Source of the DNA: Micromonospora sp. NBC_00389
GTDB taxonomy: Bacteria; Actinomycetota; Actinomycetes; Mycobacteriales; Micromonosporaceae
Length of the DNA stretch: 64,000 nt
Reading direction: 5' to 3'
Assembly (NCBI RefSeq): GCF_036059255.1
Contig: NZ_CP107947.1
Location: 2,108,001 to 2,172,000 of the forward strand
Of the stretch, positions 8,254 through 16,668 are shown piece after piece. The translations under genes were made by a program, and so were the position numbers. Positions within the stretch are counted from its first letter, which is position 1; every line of letters begins with the position of its first letter. The notes under the pieces were generated by a model that did not search any database, was not told the origin of the DNA, and saw nothing but the letters and a program-made list of their open reading frames with translations.

Positions 8254-10806
8254 GTGCCACGCGGAGAACTGCGCATCTATCTCGGGGCCGCCCCCGGCGT
8301 CGGCAAGACGTACGCCATGTTGGAGGAGGCCCAGCGGCGTGCCGCGCGAGGCACCGACGTGGTGATCGGCTTCGTGGAGACCCACGGCCGCCAGCACACC
8401 GCGGCCATGCTCGGTGACCTGGAGCAGGTCCCGCGCCGCACGATGGACTACCGGGGCGCCGAGTTCACCGAGATGGACCTGGACGCGGTGCTGGCCCGCC
8501 GGCCGGAGGTCGCGGTGGTCGACGAGCTGGCGCACACCAACGTGCCCGGCTCCCGACACGACAAGCGCTGGCAGGACGTCCAGGAGCTGCTCGACGCGGG
8601 GATCGACGTGCTGTCCACGGTCAACGTGCAGCACCTCGAGTCGGTCAACGACGTGGTCGCGCAGATCACCGGCACCACCCAGCGGGAGACCGTCCCGGAC
8701 GAGATCGTCCGTGCCGCCGAGCAGGTCGAGCTGGTCGACATGACCCCCGAGGCGCTACGCCGGCGGATGGCACACGGCAACATCTACCGACCGGACAAGA
8801 TCGATGCCGCGCTGGGCAACTACTTCCGGGTCGGCAACCTCACCGCCCTGCGCGAGCTGGCGCTGCTCTGGCTGGCCGACAAGGTCGACGAACAGCTCGA
8901 CCGGTACCGGAGCCAGCAGGGCATCGCCGCCACCTGGGAGGCCCGGGAGCGGGTCGTGGTGGCGCTGACCGGCGGCCCGGAGGGCGAGACACTGATCCGC
9001 CGGGCGGCGCGGGTCGCGGCCCGCAGCAAGGGCGCCGACCTGCTCGCCGTACACGTCTCCCGCAGCGACGGCCTGGCCGGCGCGGACCCGGCCCAACTGG
9101 CTCGCCAGCGGGTGCTGGTGGAGAGCCTCGGCGGCACCTACCACCAGGTGCTGGGCACCGACGTCCCCGCCGCGCTGCTGGACTTCGCCCGTGGCGTGAA
9201 CGCCACCCAGTTGGTGCTCGGCGCCAGCCGGCGGGGCCGCTTCGCGCAGCTGTTCGCCAGGGGCGTCGGGGTGACCACCACCGCGCTCTCCGGCTCGATC
9301 GACGTGCACCTGGTCACCCACAAACAGGCTGGTAAGGGCCGCCGGGCGGCTGCCGTGCCGGCGGCGTTGTCCCGGCGCCGCCGGTTGCTCGGCTTCGCCC
9401 TGGCCGTGCTCGGCGTACCACTGCTCACCCTGCTGCTGACGGTGCTGCCCGACCTGACGCTGACCAACGACATCCTGCTCTTCCTGGTGGCGGTGGTGGC
9501 GGTCGCCCTGGTCGGCGGGGTGTGGCCGGCCCTGGTCGCCGCGCTCGGCGGCTCACTGCTGCTCAACTGGTTCTTCACCCCGCCCTACCGCACGCTGACC
9601 ATCGCCGAGGCGGACAACCTGCTCGCCCTGGCCGTCTTCGTCGGCGTGGGGTTGGCGGTGAGCTGGATCGTCGACGTGGCCGCGCGGCGGACCCGGGAGG
9701 CCGCCCGCGCCGCCGCCGACGCGCAGACCCTCGCCGCCGTCGCCGGTGGCGTACTGCGCGGCGAACGCCCGCTGCCCGCGCTGCTGGAGCAGCTCCGGGA
9801 AACCTTCGGGCTGCGTGCGGTGAGCGTGCTGGAGCTGGCCGAGGAGGCCAGTGGTCGCCCGGAGCGAGCCCGCGAGGAGCACGCCTGGTGCGTGGTGGCC
9901 AGCGTCGGCGACCGTCCGGCCTGCACGCCCGACGAGGGCGAGACGGCGGTGCCGGTCGACGAGCGGATCACCGTCGTGCTCAGCGGCCGTCGGCTGGAGG
10001 CCGCCGACCGGCGGATCGTCGAGGCGTTCGCCGCCCAGGCCGCCGTCGCGCTGCGCCAGGAACGGCTGGCCGAGGAGGCGGCCACCGCCCGGCCCCTCGC
10101 CGCGGCGGACCGGATGCGGACCGCGCTGCTCGCCGCGGTGAGCCACGACCTGCGTACCCCGCTGGCCTCGGCGAAGGCCGCCGTGACCAGCCTGCGCAGC
10201 CAGGACATCGAGTTCGACGAGCAGGACCGCGAGGAGCTGCTGGAGACCGCCGAGGAGTCGCTGGACCGGCTCGCCCGGCTGGTAGGCAACCTGCTGGACA
10301 TGAGTCGGCTCCAGGCCGGCGTCCTCGGCATCACGGCGACCGTGATCGGCCTGGAGGACGCCGTACCCCTGGCGCTGGACGAGCTCGGCCCGCCCGCCGC
10401 CGCCGTCGTGACCGACATCCCGGCCGACCTGCCCGCGGCCACCGCCGACCCAGGCCTGCTGGAACGGGTGCTGGTCAACGTCATCGCGAACGCGTTGCGG
10501 TACAGCCCGCCCGGGCAGCCGCCCACCATCACCGGGAGCGCGCACGCCGGCCAGGTGGAGCTGCGGATCATCGACCGGGGACCGGGCATTCCGGAGGAGC
10601 AGTGGGAGCACGTCTTCCTACCGTTCCAGCGCCTCGGCGACCGGGACAACCAGACCGGAGTCGGCCTCGGGCTTGCCCTGTCCCGGGGCCTGGCCGAGGC
10701 GATGGGTGGCAGCATCACTCCTGAGACCACCCCTGGTGGTGGGCTCACCATGGTGCTGCGGCTGCCCGCCGCCGTACAGACCAGCTCGGAGGGGCCGCAG
10801 GAATGA
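8254..10806 (+). CDS. kdpD: Sensor histidine kinase KdpD
   Basis: This 850-residue membrane kinase senses potassium limitation. Domain order is the KdpD N-terminal domain with Walker A GAAPGVGKT at 11-19, a universal-stress-like domain (about 225-350), a four-helix DUF4118 membrane block (about 375-475), a GAF-like linker, the phosphoacceptor helix with VSHDLRTPL (His at about 631), and a HATPase domain with the N-box asparagine near 746 and GVGLGLALSRGLA near 800. The start is GTG 8254, preceded by AGGAAGGA. Its end overlaps kdpE by four bases. Confidence 0.96.
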   Translation: MPRGELRIYLGAAPGVGKTYAMLEEAQRRAARGTDVVIGFVETHGRQHTAAMLGDLEQVPRRTMDYRGAEFTEMDLDAVLARRPEVAVVDELAHTNVPGSRHDKRWQDVQELLDAGIDVLSTVNVQHLESVNDVVAQITGTTQRETVPDEIVRAAEQVELVDMTPEALRRRMAHGNIYRPDKIDAALGNYFRVGNLTALRELALLWLADKVDEQLDRYRSQQGIAATWEARERVVVALTGGPEGETLIRRAARVAARSKGADLLAVHVSRSDGLAGADPAQLARQRVLVESLGGTYHQVLGTDVPAALLDFARGVNATQLVLGASRRGRFAQLFARGVGVTTTALSGSIDVHLVTHKQAGKGRRAAAVPAALSRRRRLLGFALAVLGVPLLTLLLTVLPDLTLTNDILLFLVAVVAVALVGGVWPALVAALGGSLLLNWFFTPPYRTLTIAEADNLLALAVFVGVGLAVSWIVDVAARRTREAARAAADAQTLAAVAGGVLRGERPLPALLEQLRETFGLRAVSVLELAEEASGRPERAREEHAWCVVASVGDRPACTPDEGETAVPVDERITVVLSGRRLEAADRRIVEAFAAQAAVALRQERLAEEAATARPLAAADRMRTALLAAVSHDLRTPLASAKAAVTSLRSQDIEFDEQDREELLETAEESLDRLARLVGNLLDMSRLQAGVLGITATVIGLEDAVPLALDELGPPAAAVVTDIPADLPAATADPGLLERVLVNVIANALRYSPPGQPPTITGSAHAGQVELRIIDRGPGIPEEQWEHVFLPFQRLGDRDNQTGVGLGLALSRGLAEAMGGSITPETTPGGGLTMVLRLPAAVQTSSEGPQE

Positions 10807-11483
10807 CGCGCATCCTGGTCGTCGACGACGAACCGCAGATCCTGCGCGCCCTGCGGATCAACCTGCGGGCCCGCCGGTACGACGTGGACGTCGCCGGGAC
10901 CGGGGCGGCCGCGCTGAAGGCCGCCGCCAGCCACCCGCCCGACCTGGTGGTGCTCGACCTCGGCCTGCCCGACATCGACGGCGTCGAGGTGATTCGCGGC
11001 CTGCGCGGCTGGACCGCCGTGCCGATCATCGTGCTCTCCGGGCGGGCCGGCAGTGAGGACAAGGTTGCCGCGCTCGATGCCGGAGCGGACGACTACGTCA
11101 CCAAGCCGTTCGGGGTGGAGGAGTTGCTGGCCCGCATCCGCGCGGTGACCCGGCGGCTCGGCGCGCCCAGCGAGGCGGTGCCCGCGCTGCGGATCGGCCA
11201 GCACACCGTCGACCTGGCCGACCACGCCGTGCGGCGGGACGACGGGACCGAGGTCAAGCTGACCCCCACCCAGTGGAGCGTGCTGGAGAAGCTGCTGCGC
11301 CACCCCGGCAAGCTGGTCAGTCAGCGCCAGCTCCTGCATGACGTGTGGGGGCCGGAGTACCAGAACGAGACCAACTACCTGCGGCAGTACCTGGCCCAGC
11401 TACGGCGCAAGCTGGAGGACGACCCGGCCCGCCCCCGGCATCTCATCACCGAGCCCGGGATGGGCTACCGCTACCGGCCGTGA
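10803..11483 (+). CDS. kdpE: Response regulator KdpE, OmpR family
   Basis: The 226-residue regulator has a receiver domain with the acidic pocket in VVDDE (about residue 6), phosphoacceptor Asp52 in VVLDLGLPDIDG and the conserved lysine at 101 in YVTKPFG. A C-terminal OmpR winged helix follows (about 130-226), ending in GMGYRYRP. It is the expected partner of KdpD, translationally coupled by an ATGA overlap, and should activate the kdp promoter. The nested inverted repeats at 3061-3098 are a candidate target. Confidence 0.96.
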   Translation: MTRILVVDDEPQILRALRINLRARRYDVDVAGTGAAALKAAASHPPDLVVLDLGLPDIDGVEVIRGLRGWTAVPIIVLSGRAGSEDKVAALDAGADDYVTKPFGVEELLARIRAVTRRLGAPSEAVPALRIGQHTVDLADHAVRRDDGTEVKLTPTQWSVLEKLLRHPGKLVSQRQLLHDVWGPEYQNETNYLRQYLAQLRRKLEDDPARPRHLITEPGMGYRYRP

Positions 11484-11509
11484 CCGGCAGCGTCCGAGCG
11501 TGCGTGACG

Positions 11510-12103
11510 TCAGTCCGCGGCAACCCGTAGCCGTTCGGTGGCGTCCAGGCGGTAGCCGATGCCGTGCACGGTCGTGATGACCGGACCACGGCCGGCCAGC
11601 TTCTGCCGTAGCCGACGGACGTGCACATCCACGGTTCGCGCGCCTCGGCACATCTCGTAGCCCCAGACCTCGCGCAGTAGTTGCCCCCGGGTGAGTGCCT
11701 GACGAGGGTGGCGGGCCAGGTGGAGCAGCAGGTCGTACTCGCGCCGGGTGAACGTCACCGGCTCGCCACTGAGCTGGGCGGTCCGGCGTACCGGTCGCAG
11801 CAGCAGCTCGGGGCGGGTTGTTTGGGGGGCGCCCGACGACCTGCCTGGTGTGGCACCGCCGTCGCCGAAGGATGCCGAGGGGCTGTCGATCCCGATGATC
11901 GGGCCGCCGGACGACACCTCCTGGTGGAGCACGCCGGCGGCGAGCGCGGAGACCCGTTCGGCGAACTCGGCCAGCCGCTCGATGCCGGCCGCACCGGATC
12001 GGACCACGATGGAGATCTCGACCGTGACGATCTGCGGATCAGGTTCGGGTGCGGATGACGACCGGCGTGGCACGACCGGCAGAACGGTGACCGGGGACAG
12101 CAT
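11510..12103 (-). CDS. OmpR-type winged-helix protein without a receiver domain
   Basis: This 197-residue protein ends in a complete OmpR/PhoB-type DNA-binding domain (about residues 110-190: FTRREYDLLLHLARHPRQAL, then LREVWGYEM, TVDVHVRRLRQKL, and VHGIGYRLD). Its first 100 residues lack receiver motifs and are proline- and serine-rich after a short beta-like stretch (VTVEISIVV). It therefore probably works without phosphorylation by a kinase. It converges on kdpE, whose winged helix it resembles. Its start overlaps the end of the upstream SAV_915-like gene by 65 bp, so a later start is possible. Confidence 0.75.
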   Translation of the reverse strand: MLSPVTVLPVVPRRSSSAPEPDPQIVTVEISIVVRSGAAGIERLAEFAERVSALAAGVLHQEVSSGGPIIGIDSPSASFGDGGATPGRSSGAPQTTRPELLLRPVRRTAQLSGEPVTFTRREYDLLLHLARHPRQALTRGQLLREVWGYEMCRGARTVDVHVRRLRQKLAGRGPVITTVHGIGYRLDATERLRVAAD

Positions 12104-12512
12104 CTGGAGACCTTCGCAGAGATGGGCCCGGGTCGACCGGGCGCTGGAAGGTGCCGACCGCGACCGCGACCGGGTCGGCCCCGGACCGCGGGCTGACGAG
12201 TGCGGCCGGAACCAGGGCCGGTACGGTCGGCGCCGCCCGGTCGCCGAAGCTCGGGTCGAGCGGCGGCGCCACCAGCAGCGGGTCGACCTGGATCCGGTCG
12301 ATCCCGAGCGGGCGCAGCATGCCGCGCAGAGCGGACTCGCAGAGCTCTTCCCACGCCTGATCCGCGCCCATCGCGGCGACCAGCAGCTCGGGCCGGGTGA
12401 AGGCGATGCCCACCTGCTGACCCTGTGGTGACCGGCCGGTCCGTACCGTCCCCACCAGCCGTCCCGGCAGCTCCCGCACCGGAACGGCGTAGATTATCGG
12501 GGCCTCGTCCAT
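12039..12512 (-). CDS. SAV_915/SseB-like small protein
   Basis: The 157-residue protein starts MDEAPIIYAVPVRELPGRLV and contains a region of the type seen in SseB N-terminal and SAV_915 proteins (GQQVGIAFTRPELLVAAMG, WEELCESALRGMLRPLGIDR, IQVDPLLVAPP). Its biochemical role is unknown. The C-terminal 35 residues are arginine/proline-rich and run into the start of the winged-helix gene, suggesting cotranscription. The start is preceded by AGGACC at a suitable distance. The family assignment is moderately sure. Confidence 0.65.
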   Translation of the reverse strand: MDEAPIIYAVPVRELPGRLVGTVRTGRSPQGQQVGIAFTRPELLVAAMGADQAWEELCESALRGMLRPLGIDRIQVDPLLVAPPLDPSFGDRAAPTVPALVPAALVSPRSGADPVAVAVGTFQRPVDPGPSLRRSPDAVPGHRSAGRATPVVIRTRT

Positions 12513-12556
12513 GGTCGAGGTGGTCCTTTCTGTTCGCGCCGCCGCTCTGGCGGCGG

Positions 12557-13060
12557 TCATCTGCTGAAACGTTCGAGGTCGCGGGCGAAGCGGCGGATCG
12601 TCGCGGCCCGGGCCCAGGACGGCGCGGGCACCGCGACGACCGGCACGGCCGCCCGCGTCACGCAGTACCGGGTGACGTGACCGCGCGACCCGCCGAACCG
12701 GCCGCGTTCCGGGCTGCCGACGACGAGCAGGTCGGACTGCCGGTGTGCGTGGTCGACCAGCACCTGCCCGGCGTAGCCCTGCGTCACCACCATCCGCACG
12801 GGTACGTCGCGGGGCAGCCCACCCAGCGCCGCGTCGAAGACGCCCCGCAGGTAGGTCAGGGCCGCCCGGTCGCACTCGTCCTGCCAGCGCCAGGTCAGCG
12901 TTCCGGGCCGCCACGTCGGCGCGAAGACCCACGCCCGTACGGCGTCCAACTGCGCACCGTCGCGGCGGGCCAGTTGCACCGCGCGGCGCAGCGCCTGCAT
13001 CCCGGCGAACGACCGGTCGACGCCCACCACGATCCGGGGGGCGGGGCAAGGGCTGCTCAT
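12557..13060 (-). CDS. Universal stress protein (UspA family)
   Basis: A single-domain 167-residue Usp. It starts with the beta-strand RIVVGVDRSFAGMQALRRAV and carries an ATP-binding loop of the G-x2-G-x9-G-S/T type (VVGSPERGRFGGSRGHVTRYC, about 122-142), so it probably binds ATP. Such proteins respond to starvation, redox or envelope stress. Its start overlaps by four bases the stop of the upstream Lrp-like gene, so the two form an operon. Proximity to KdpD, which also has a Usp domain, may be coincidental. Confidence 0.88.
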   Translation of the reverse strand: MSSPCPAPRIVVGVDRSFAGMQALRRAVQLARRDGAQLDAVRAWVFAPTWRPGTLTWRWQDECDRAALTYLRGVFDAALGGLPRDVPVRMVVTQGYAGQVLVDHAHRQSDLLVVGSPERGRFGGSRGHVTRYCVTRAAVPVVAVPAPSWARAATIRRFARDLERFSR

Positions 13061-13512
13061 GCTGCGGGCACCGCCCACGCTGGGGCGTCCCGCATGACAC
13101 GCGGGTCGGCCGGTGTGGTCAGGTCGAGCGCGCGGAGGATGAAGTGTGCGACCACGACCTCCACCCCGGCGCGACGTCGCAGGTCGGCCACGGCCCGGTG
13201 CAGCACGGTGATGCTGTCGGCGGAGAGCCGCACCACGGCGTCGACATCGGCCGCGATCCACCACGCGGCGACCGCGCACGGCTCGTGCCGCAGATATTCC
13301 ACCAGGTGACTGCCGGGCGCGGACGGGCCGAGCCGGACGCTGACCAGCGCCTCGTGCCGCCGATCGGGCCCGTCCGTCCCGTTCGCGGGAGGTTCCGCCG
13401 GCTCGTCGGGGTTGCCGTCAGGGGCCTGCGGTTCGCCGTCCCGGCCCGACGTCGTGTCGGTGCCGGGTGGCAGGTCTCCGCGTTCCCAGCGCGTCATCCG
13501 CCAAGGACTCAT
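13057..13512 (-). CDS. Lrp/AsnC-type ligand-binding domain protein, no HTH
   Basis: The 151-residue protein has a disordered, Pro/Glu/Asp-rich first half and a C-terminal RAM-like (Lrp effector) domain: HEALVSVRLGPSAPGSHLVEYL, then VAAWWIAADVDAVVRL, then AGVEVVVAHFILRALD. No helix-turn-helix is present, so it is a stand-alone small-molecule-binding or oligomerisation domain. I chose ATG 13512 (MSPWRM) because upstream sequence in the frame looks non-coding. It is coupled to the universal stress protein gene by a four-base overlap. Confidence 0.65.
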   Translation of the reverse strand: MSPWRMTRWERGDLPPGTDTTSGRDGEPQAPDGNPDEPAEPPANGTDGPDRRHEALVSVRLGPSAPGSHLVEYLRHEPCAVAAWWIAADVDAVVRLSADSITVLHRAVADLRRRAGVEVVVAHFILRALDLTTPADPRVMRDAPAWAVPAA

Positions 13513-13677
13513 GGACCCATCGTCACCACCCGGCGACGGCGGATCGAGCGCCGATACGCCGTTCTGACGGACCACCGCCAATTCTTGACGCCCCGTTCAC
13601 GCCGGTGCCGGCCGGCCCCGCTGACACGGGGAGTAGCGTCCCGGACGGACCAACGGTTGGCGTACGAGGAGGATCGC

Positions 13678-14433
13678 GTGCAGACGACGACGGTGGACGT
13701 TCCGACCGGCGACGGGGTCGCCGACGCCTGCCTCACCAGGCCGGACGGGGACGGCCCGTTCCCGGCGGTGCTGCTCTTCCAGGACGCCTTCGGCCCGCGG
13801 CCCCGTCTGGTGGAGATGGCGGAGCGGATCGCCGCCCGGGGCTACCTCGTGCTGACGCCCCACCTGTTCCACCGGGCCGGCCGGGCGCCGCTGTTCGACC
13901 TGTCCCGCCTCGGTGAGGCGGACCAGCGCGGCGCGATCTTCGAGAAGATCATGCCGCTGGTCGGTGCGTTGACCCCCGACGTGATCATCCGGGACACCGC
14001 CGCCTACCTCGACTTCCTGGCGGCCCGCGACGACGTCCGGCCGGGGCCGGTGGCGATCACCGGTTACTGCATGGGGGGCACCAACGCGCTGCGGGCGATC
14101 GAGGCGTACCCGGACCGGATCGCCGCAGCGGCGAGCTTCCACGGCGGGCGGATCGTCACCGACGCGCCGGACAGCCCGCACCTGGGCGTCGACTCGATCA
14201 CCGGCGAGGTGTACTTCGGGCACGCCGACGCGGACCAGTCGATGACGCCCGAGCAGATCGCGACGCTGGAGAAGGCGCTCGACGCCGCCGGTGTGCGGTA
14301 CCGCTCCGAGGTGTACGCGGGCGCGCGCCACGGCTACACCATGGCCGACACCCCGGCGTACGACGAGCAGGCCACCGAGCGGCACTGGGCCGCCCTGTTC
14401 GACCTGCTGGACCGGGCCCTGCCGGTCGGCTGA
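13678..14433 (+). CDS. Dienelactone hydrolase family protein
   Basis: A 251-residue alpha/beta hydrolase of the DLH family. The nucleophile is the cysteine in GYCMGG (about residue 132), the acid is in the region GHADADQS (about 181-188), and the histidine in YAGARHGYTM (about 218). These match the Cys-Asp-His triad of carboxymethylenebutenolidase. The substrate need not be a dienelactone, since many actinomycete members act on other lactones or esters. GTG 13678 is chosen for the GAGGAGG seven bases upstream. It is monocistronic and ends against a hairpin. Confidence 0.88.
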   Translation: MQTTTVDVPTGDGVADACLTRPDGDGPFPAVLLFQDAFGPRPRLVEMAERIAARGYLVLTPHLFHRAGRAPLFDLSRLGEADQRGAIFEKIMPLVGALTPDVIIRDTAAYLDFLAARDDVRPGPVAITGYCMGGTNALRAIEAYPDRIAAAASFHGGRIVTDAPDSPHLGVDSITGEVYFGHADADQSMTPEQIATLEKALDAAGVRYRSEVYAGARHGYTMADTPAYDEQATERHWAALFDLLDRALPVG

Positions 14434-14451
14434 AGAAGCCCAGCGGGGTTG

Positions 14452-14489
14452 CGCGCCGGGCCGGTCGTCAGCCGAAGCCGCCCGGCGCG
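14452..14489. terminator. Bidirectional hairpin between convergent genes
   Basis: CGCGCCGGGC (14452-14461) pairs perfectly with GCCCGGCGCG (14480-14489) across an 18-base loop. It lies between the converging dienelactone hydrolase and MRJP-like genes and could stop transcription from both sides. Confidence 0.55.
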
Positions 14490-14530
14490 TCCCGGTCGTT
14501 CCGGGGCCGGCCGGGTGTGCGCTCGGACGG

Positions 14531-15634
14531 TCAGCGGCGCAGCAGCACCGGCCCGGCGTCGATCCGGGTGCGGAACAGCGCGTACGGCCGGCGCCGCAGG
14601 TCCTGGCCCCGCTGGTACTGCGGCTGCCGGTGCAGCTGGTTGGCGGTCACGTATAGGTACCCGTCGGTGGCCACCGACATGGTGTCCGGCCAGAGCAGTC
14701 GCGGGTCGTGGACCACCGTCTCGTACTCGCCGTCCGGCCGCCGGCGCAGCACCGCGTTGTGTTCGTAGGAGGTGAGGTAGAGCCGCCCCGCGTCGTCGGA
14801 CTCCAGCCCGTCCGACGCAGTGCCCTTGTCTCCCTCGTCGACCACCGTCGCCGCGACCGCCTCCTGGGTGACCGATGGGTCGGCCAGCGCCTTGGCGGCC
14901 ACGCTGTACCAACGGCGGGACGCCAGCGGGCAGTAGTGCAGCCGGGTGCCGTCAGCCGAGATGGCGATGCCGTCGGAGCCCGTCGACACCGGCTTCGGCG
15001 GCCCGTCCGCCGGCCGCTTCAGGAGCGGCCGGCCCTCGACCACCGGCCGGAACGTCGTCAGCGGCTCCGCCTTCGTGGACGGGTGGTCGTGCAGCCGCCG
15101 CCAGGACGCCCCACTGGCCAGGTCCACCACGATGATCCCGTTCGGCCCGGCGGACGCCGAGTCGGTGATGTACGCGACCCCGGCCTCACCCCGCCGCAGG
15201 TCGAAGCGGACGTCGTTGAGGTACGTCGTCGGCAGCGCCACCTCCGCCGGGAAGGTGATCACCTGAGCGACCGTGTCGGTGTCCAGGTCGACCCGGACCA
15301 GCTTCGGCCCGCCCGGCGTCGTCGGCTGGTACATCGGGCTGCCGGTGTCCAGCACCCAGAGCCGGTCGGCCGGGTCCACCACGATGCTCTGCACCGAGAC
15401 GAACGCGCCGGCGTCGTTGTCGCCCGACGGGTCGTTCCACGACTGGTCGGGGTAGGGCACCTCCCGGCCGTCGCGCAGCTCGACGACGGTGGCTGGCACC
15501 TCGTCGCCCCACCGGGGGAAGTTGACGAAGATCCGGCCCCGGTGCGAGACGCTCACCCCGGTCGGCATCGGGCCGGTGAAGGTGTGCACCAGCTCCAACT
15601 CGCCGAGCGGCTCGTCGCCGACCGGTCCGTTCAT
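14531..15634 (-). CDS. Major royal jelly protein/Yellow-like beta-propeller protein
   Basis: This 367-residue protein has the MRJP/Yellow signature order: PTGVSVSHRGRIFVNFPRW, then DPADRLWVLDTGSP, YLNDVRFDLRR, ITDSASAGPNGIIVVDLASG, and SDGIAISADGTRLHYCPL. These build a six-bladed propeller. Bacterial members are often annotated as gluconolactonase-like or ligand-binding proteins. No signal peptide is visible, so it is probably cytoplasmic. It is separated from the galactonate genes by about 100 bp on the same strand; a second lactonase-like role in sugar oxidation is possible but unproven. Confidence 0.78.
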   Translation of the reverse strand: MNGPVGDEPLGELELVHTFTGPMPTGVSVSHRGRIFVNFPRWGDEVPATVVELRDGREVPYPDQSWNDPSGDNDAGAFVSVQSIVVDPADRLWVLDTGSPMYQPTTPGGPKLVRVDLDTDTVAQVITFPAEVALPTTYLNDVRFDLRRGEAGVAYITDSASAGPNGIIVVDLASGASWRRLHDHPSTKAEPLTTFRPVVEGRPLLKRPADGPPKPVSTGSDGIAISADGTRLHYCPLASRRWYSVAAKALADPSVTQEAVAATVVDEGDKGTASDGLESDDAGRLYLTSYEHNAVLRRRPDGEYETVVHDPRLLWPDTMSVATDGYLYVTANQLHRQPQYQRGQDLRRRPYALFRTRIDAGPVLLRR

Positions 15635-15738
15635 GACGCCCGCACCACGGTTCTCATCGTCTCGCCCCCAACCGGTCGGCCGGACCTCACGCCGGCCGTG
15701 GGTGGCTATTCCCGCCCCGCCGGCCGACATGCCTCCGG

Positions 15739-16623
15739 TCAGCTCGTGCTCGGCGCGGCGGCGAGCGCGGTGGGTAGGCCGGGGACCGGAACGTCCACGG
15801 CGAGCAGGGCGCCATCCACCGGTCCCGCCGACGTCAGCCCGTACCGGGCGGTGCCGACGAAGAGCCGGCGCAGGTCGGGGCCGCCCAGGCAGATGCCGGC
15901 CGGCTGGGTTGCCGGCAGCTGGATCTCCCGATCCAGCGTGCCGTCCGGCCGGTAGCGGCGCACCGCCGAGCCGCCCCAGAGCGCGACCCAGAGGTGGCCG
16001 GCCGCGTCGACGGTCATCCCGTCCGGGCCGCCCTCCCCGGCGGTCAGCCGCAGGAACGGCTCGCGCCCGTGCAGGGCCCCGGTGCGTGGGTCGACGGTGA
16101 ACCGGTCGACCTCCCCGCGTGGCGAGTCGGCCAGGTACATGGTGGTGCCGGTGGCGTCGAACGCCGGCCCGTTCGGCACGGTCAGCCCGGTCACGGCCGG
16201 CACCGGTGCCGCGCCCGGAGCCAGCCGGAACAGGGAGCCCGCACCGGGCACCCCGGCGTACGTCATGCTGCCGGCCCAGAACCGGCCGTGCGGGTCGGCG
16301 ACCGCGTCGTTCATCCGGGCCGGCTCGGGACCGTCGCTGACCAGATCGGCGACCGTCCGGGGGTCGCCGATGGCGGGCAGCAGGGCGACGCCGGTCCCGG
16401 CGGCGGCCAGCCAGTCGCCGGGACTGCCCGCGACCGGGGCGACCGCGCCCAGCGGGACGTCCAGCCGGCGCAGCTCCCGCAGTGGGCCCGGTCGGTCGCC
16501 GGCGGTCTCCAGCAGCCGCCCGGCCAGCAGGTCGACCAGGACCAGCCGGCCGGCCACCCAGCGCAGCCCTTCGCCCAGCTCCAACCGGTCCGCGCTCCAC
16601 ACGGTCGGTTCGGTCAGCTCCAT
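15739..16623 (-). CDS. SMP-30/gluconolactonase family lactonase
   Basis: A 294-residue six-bladed propeller hydrolase. Metal-binding features include Glu18 in the N-terminal LGEGLRW, the asparagine in GPEPARMNDAVADPHGRFWAG (about 100) and the aspartate in GGPDGMTVDAAGHLWVA (about 200). It would hydrolyse galactono- or glucono-lactone to the aldonic acid. Position as the last gene of a dehydrogenase/dehydratase/kinase/aldolase operon makes galactonolactonase the natural assignment (inference). The gap to the kinase gene upstream is 45 bp. Confidence 0.85.
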   Translation of the reverse strand: MELTEPTVWSADRLELGEGLRWVAGRLVLVDLLAGRLLETAGDRPGPLRELRRLDVPLGAVAPVAGSPGDWLAAAGTGVALLPAIGDPRTVADLVSDGPEPARMNDAVADPHGRFWAGSMTYAGVPGAGSLFRLAPGAAPVPAVTGLTVPNGPAFDATGTTMYLADSPRGEVDRFTVDPRTGALHGREPFLRLTAGEGGPDGMTVDAAGHLWVALWGGSAVRRYRPDGTLDREIQLPATQPAGICLGGPDLRRLFVGTARYGLTSAGPVDGALLAVDVPVPGLPTALAAAPSTS

Positions 16624-16668
16624 CTCGCTCCTTCGACGATCGGCGCGGCGATCGGCCGCCCCCAGTGG

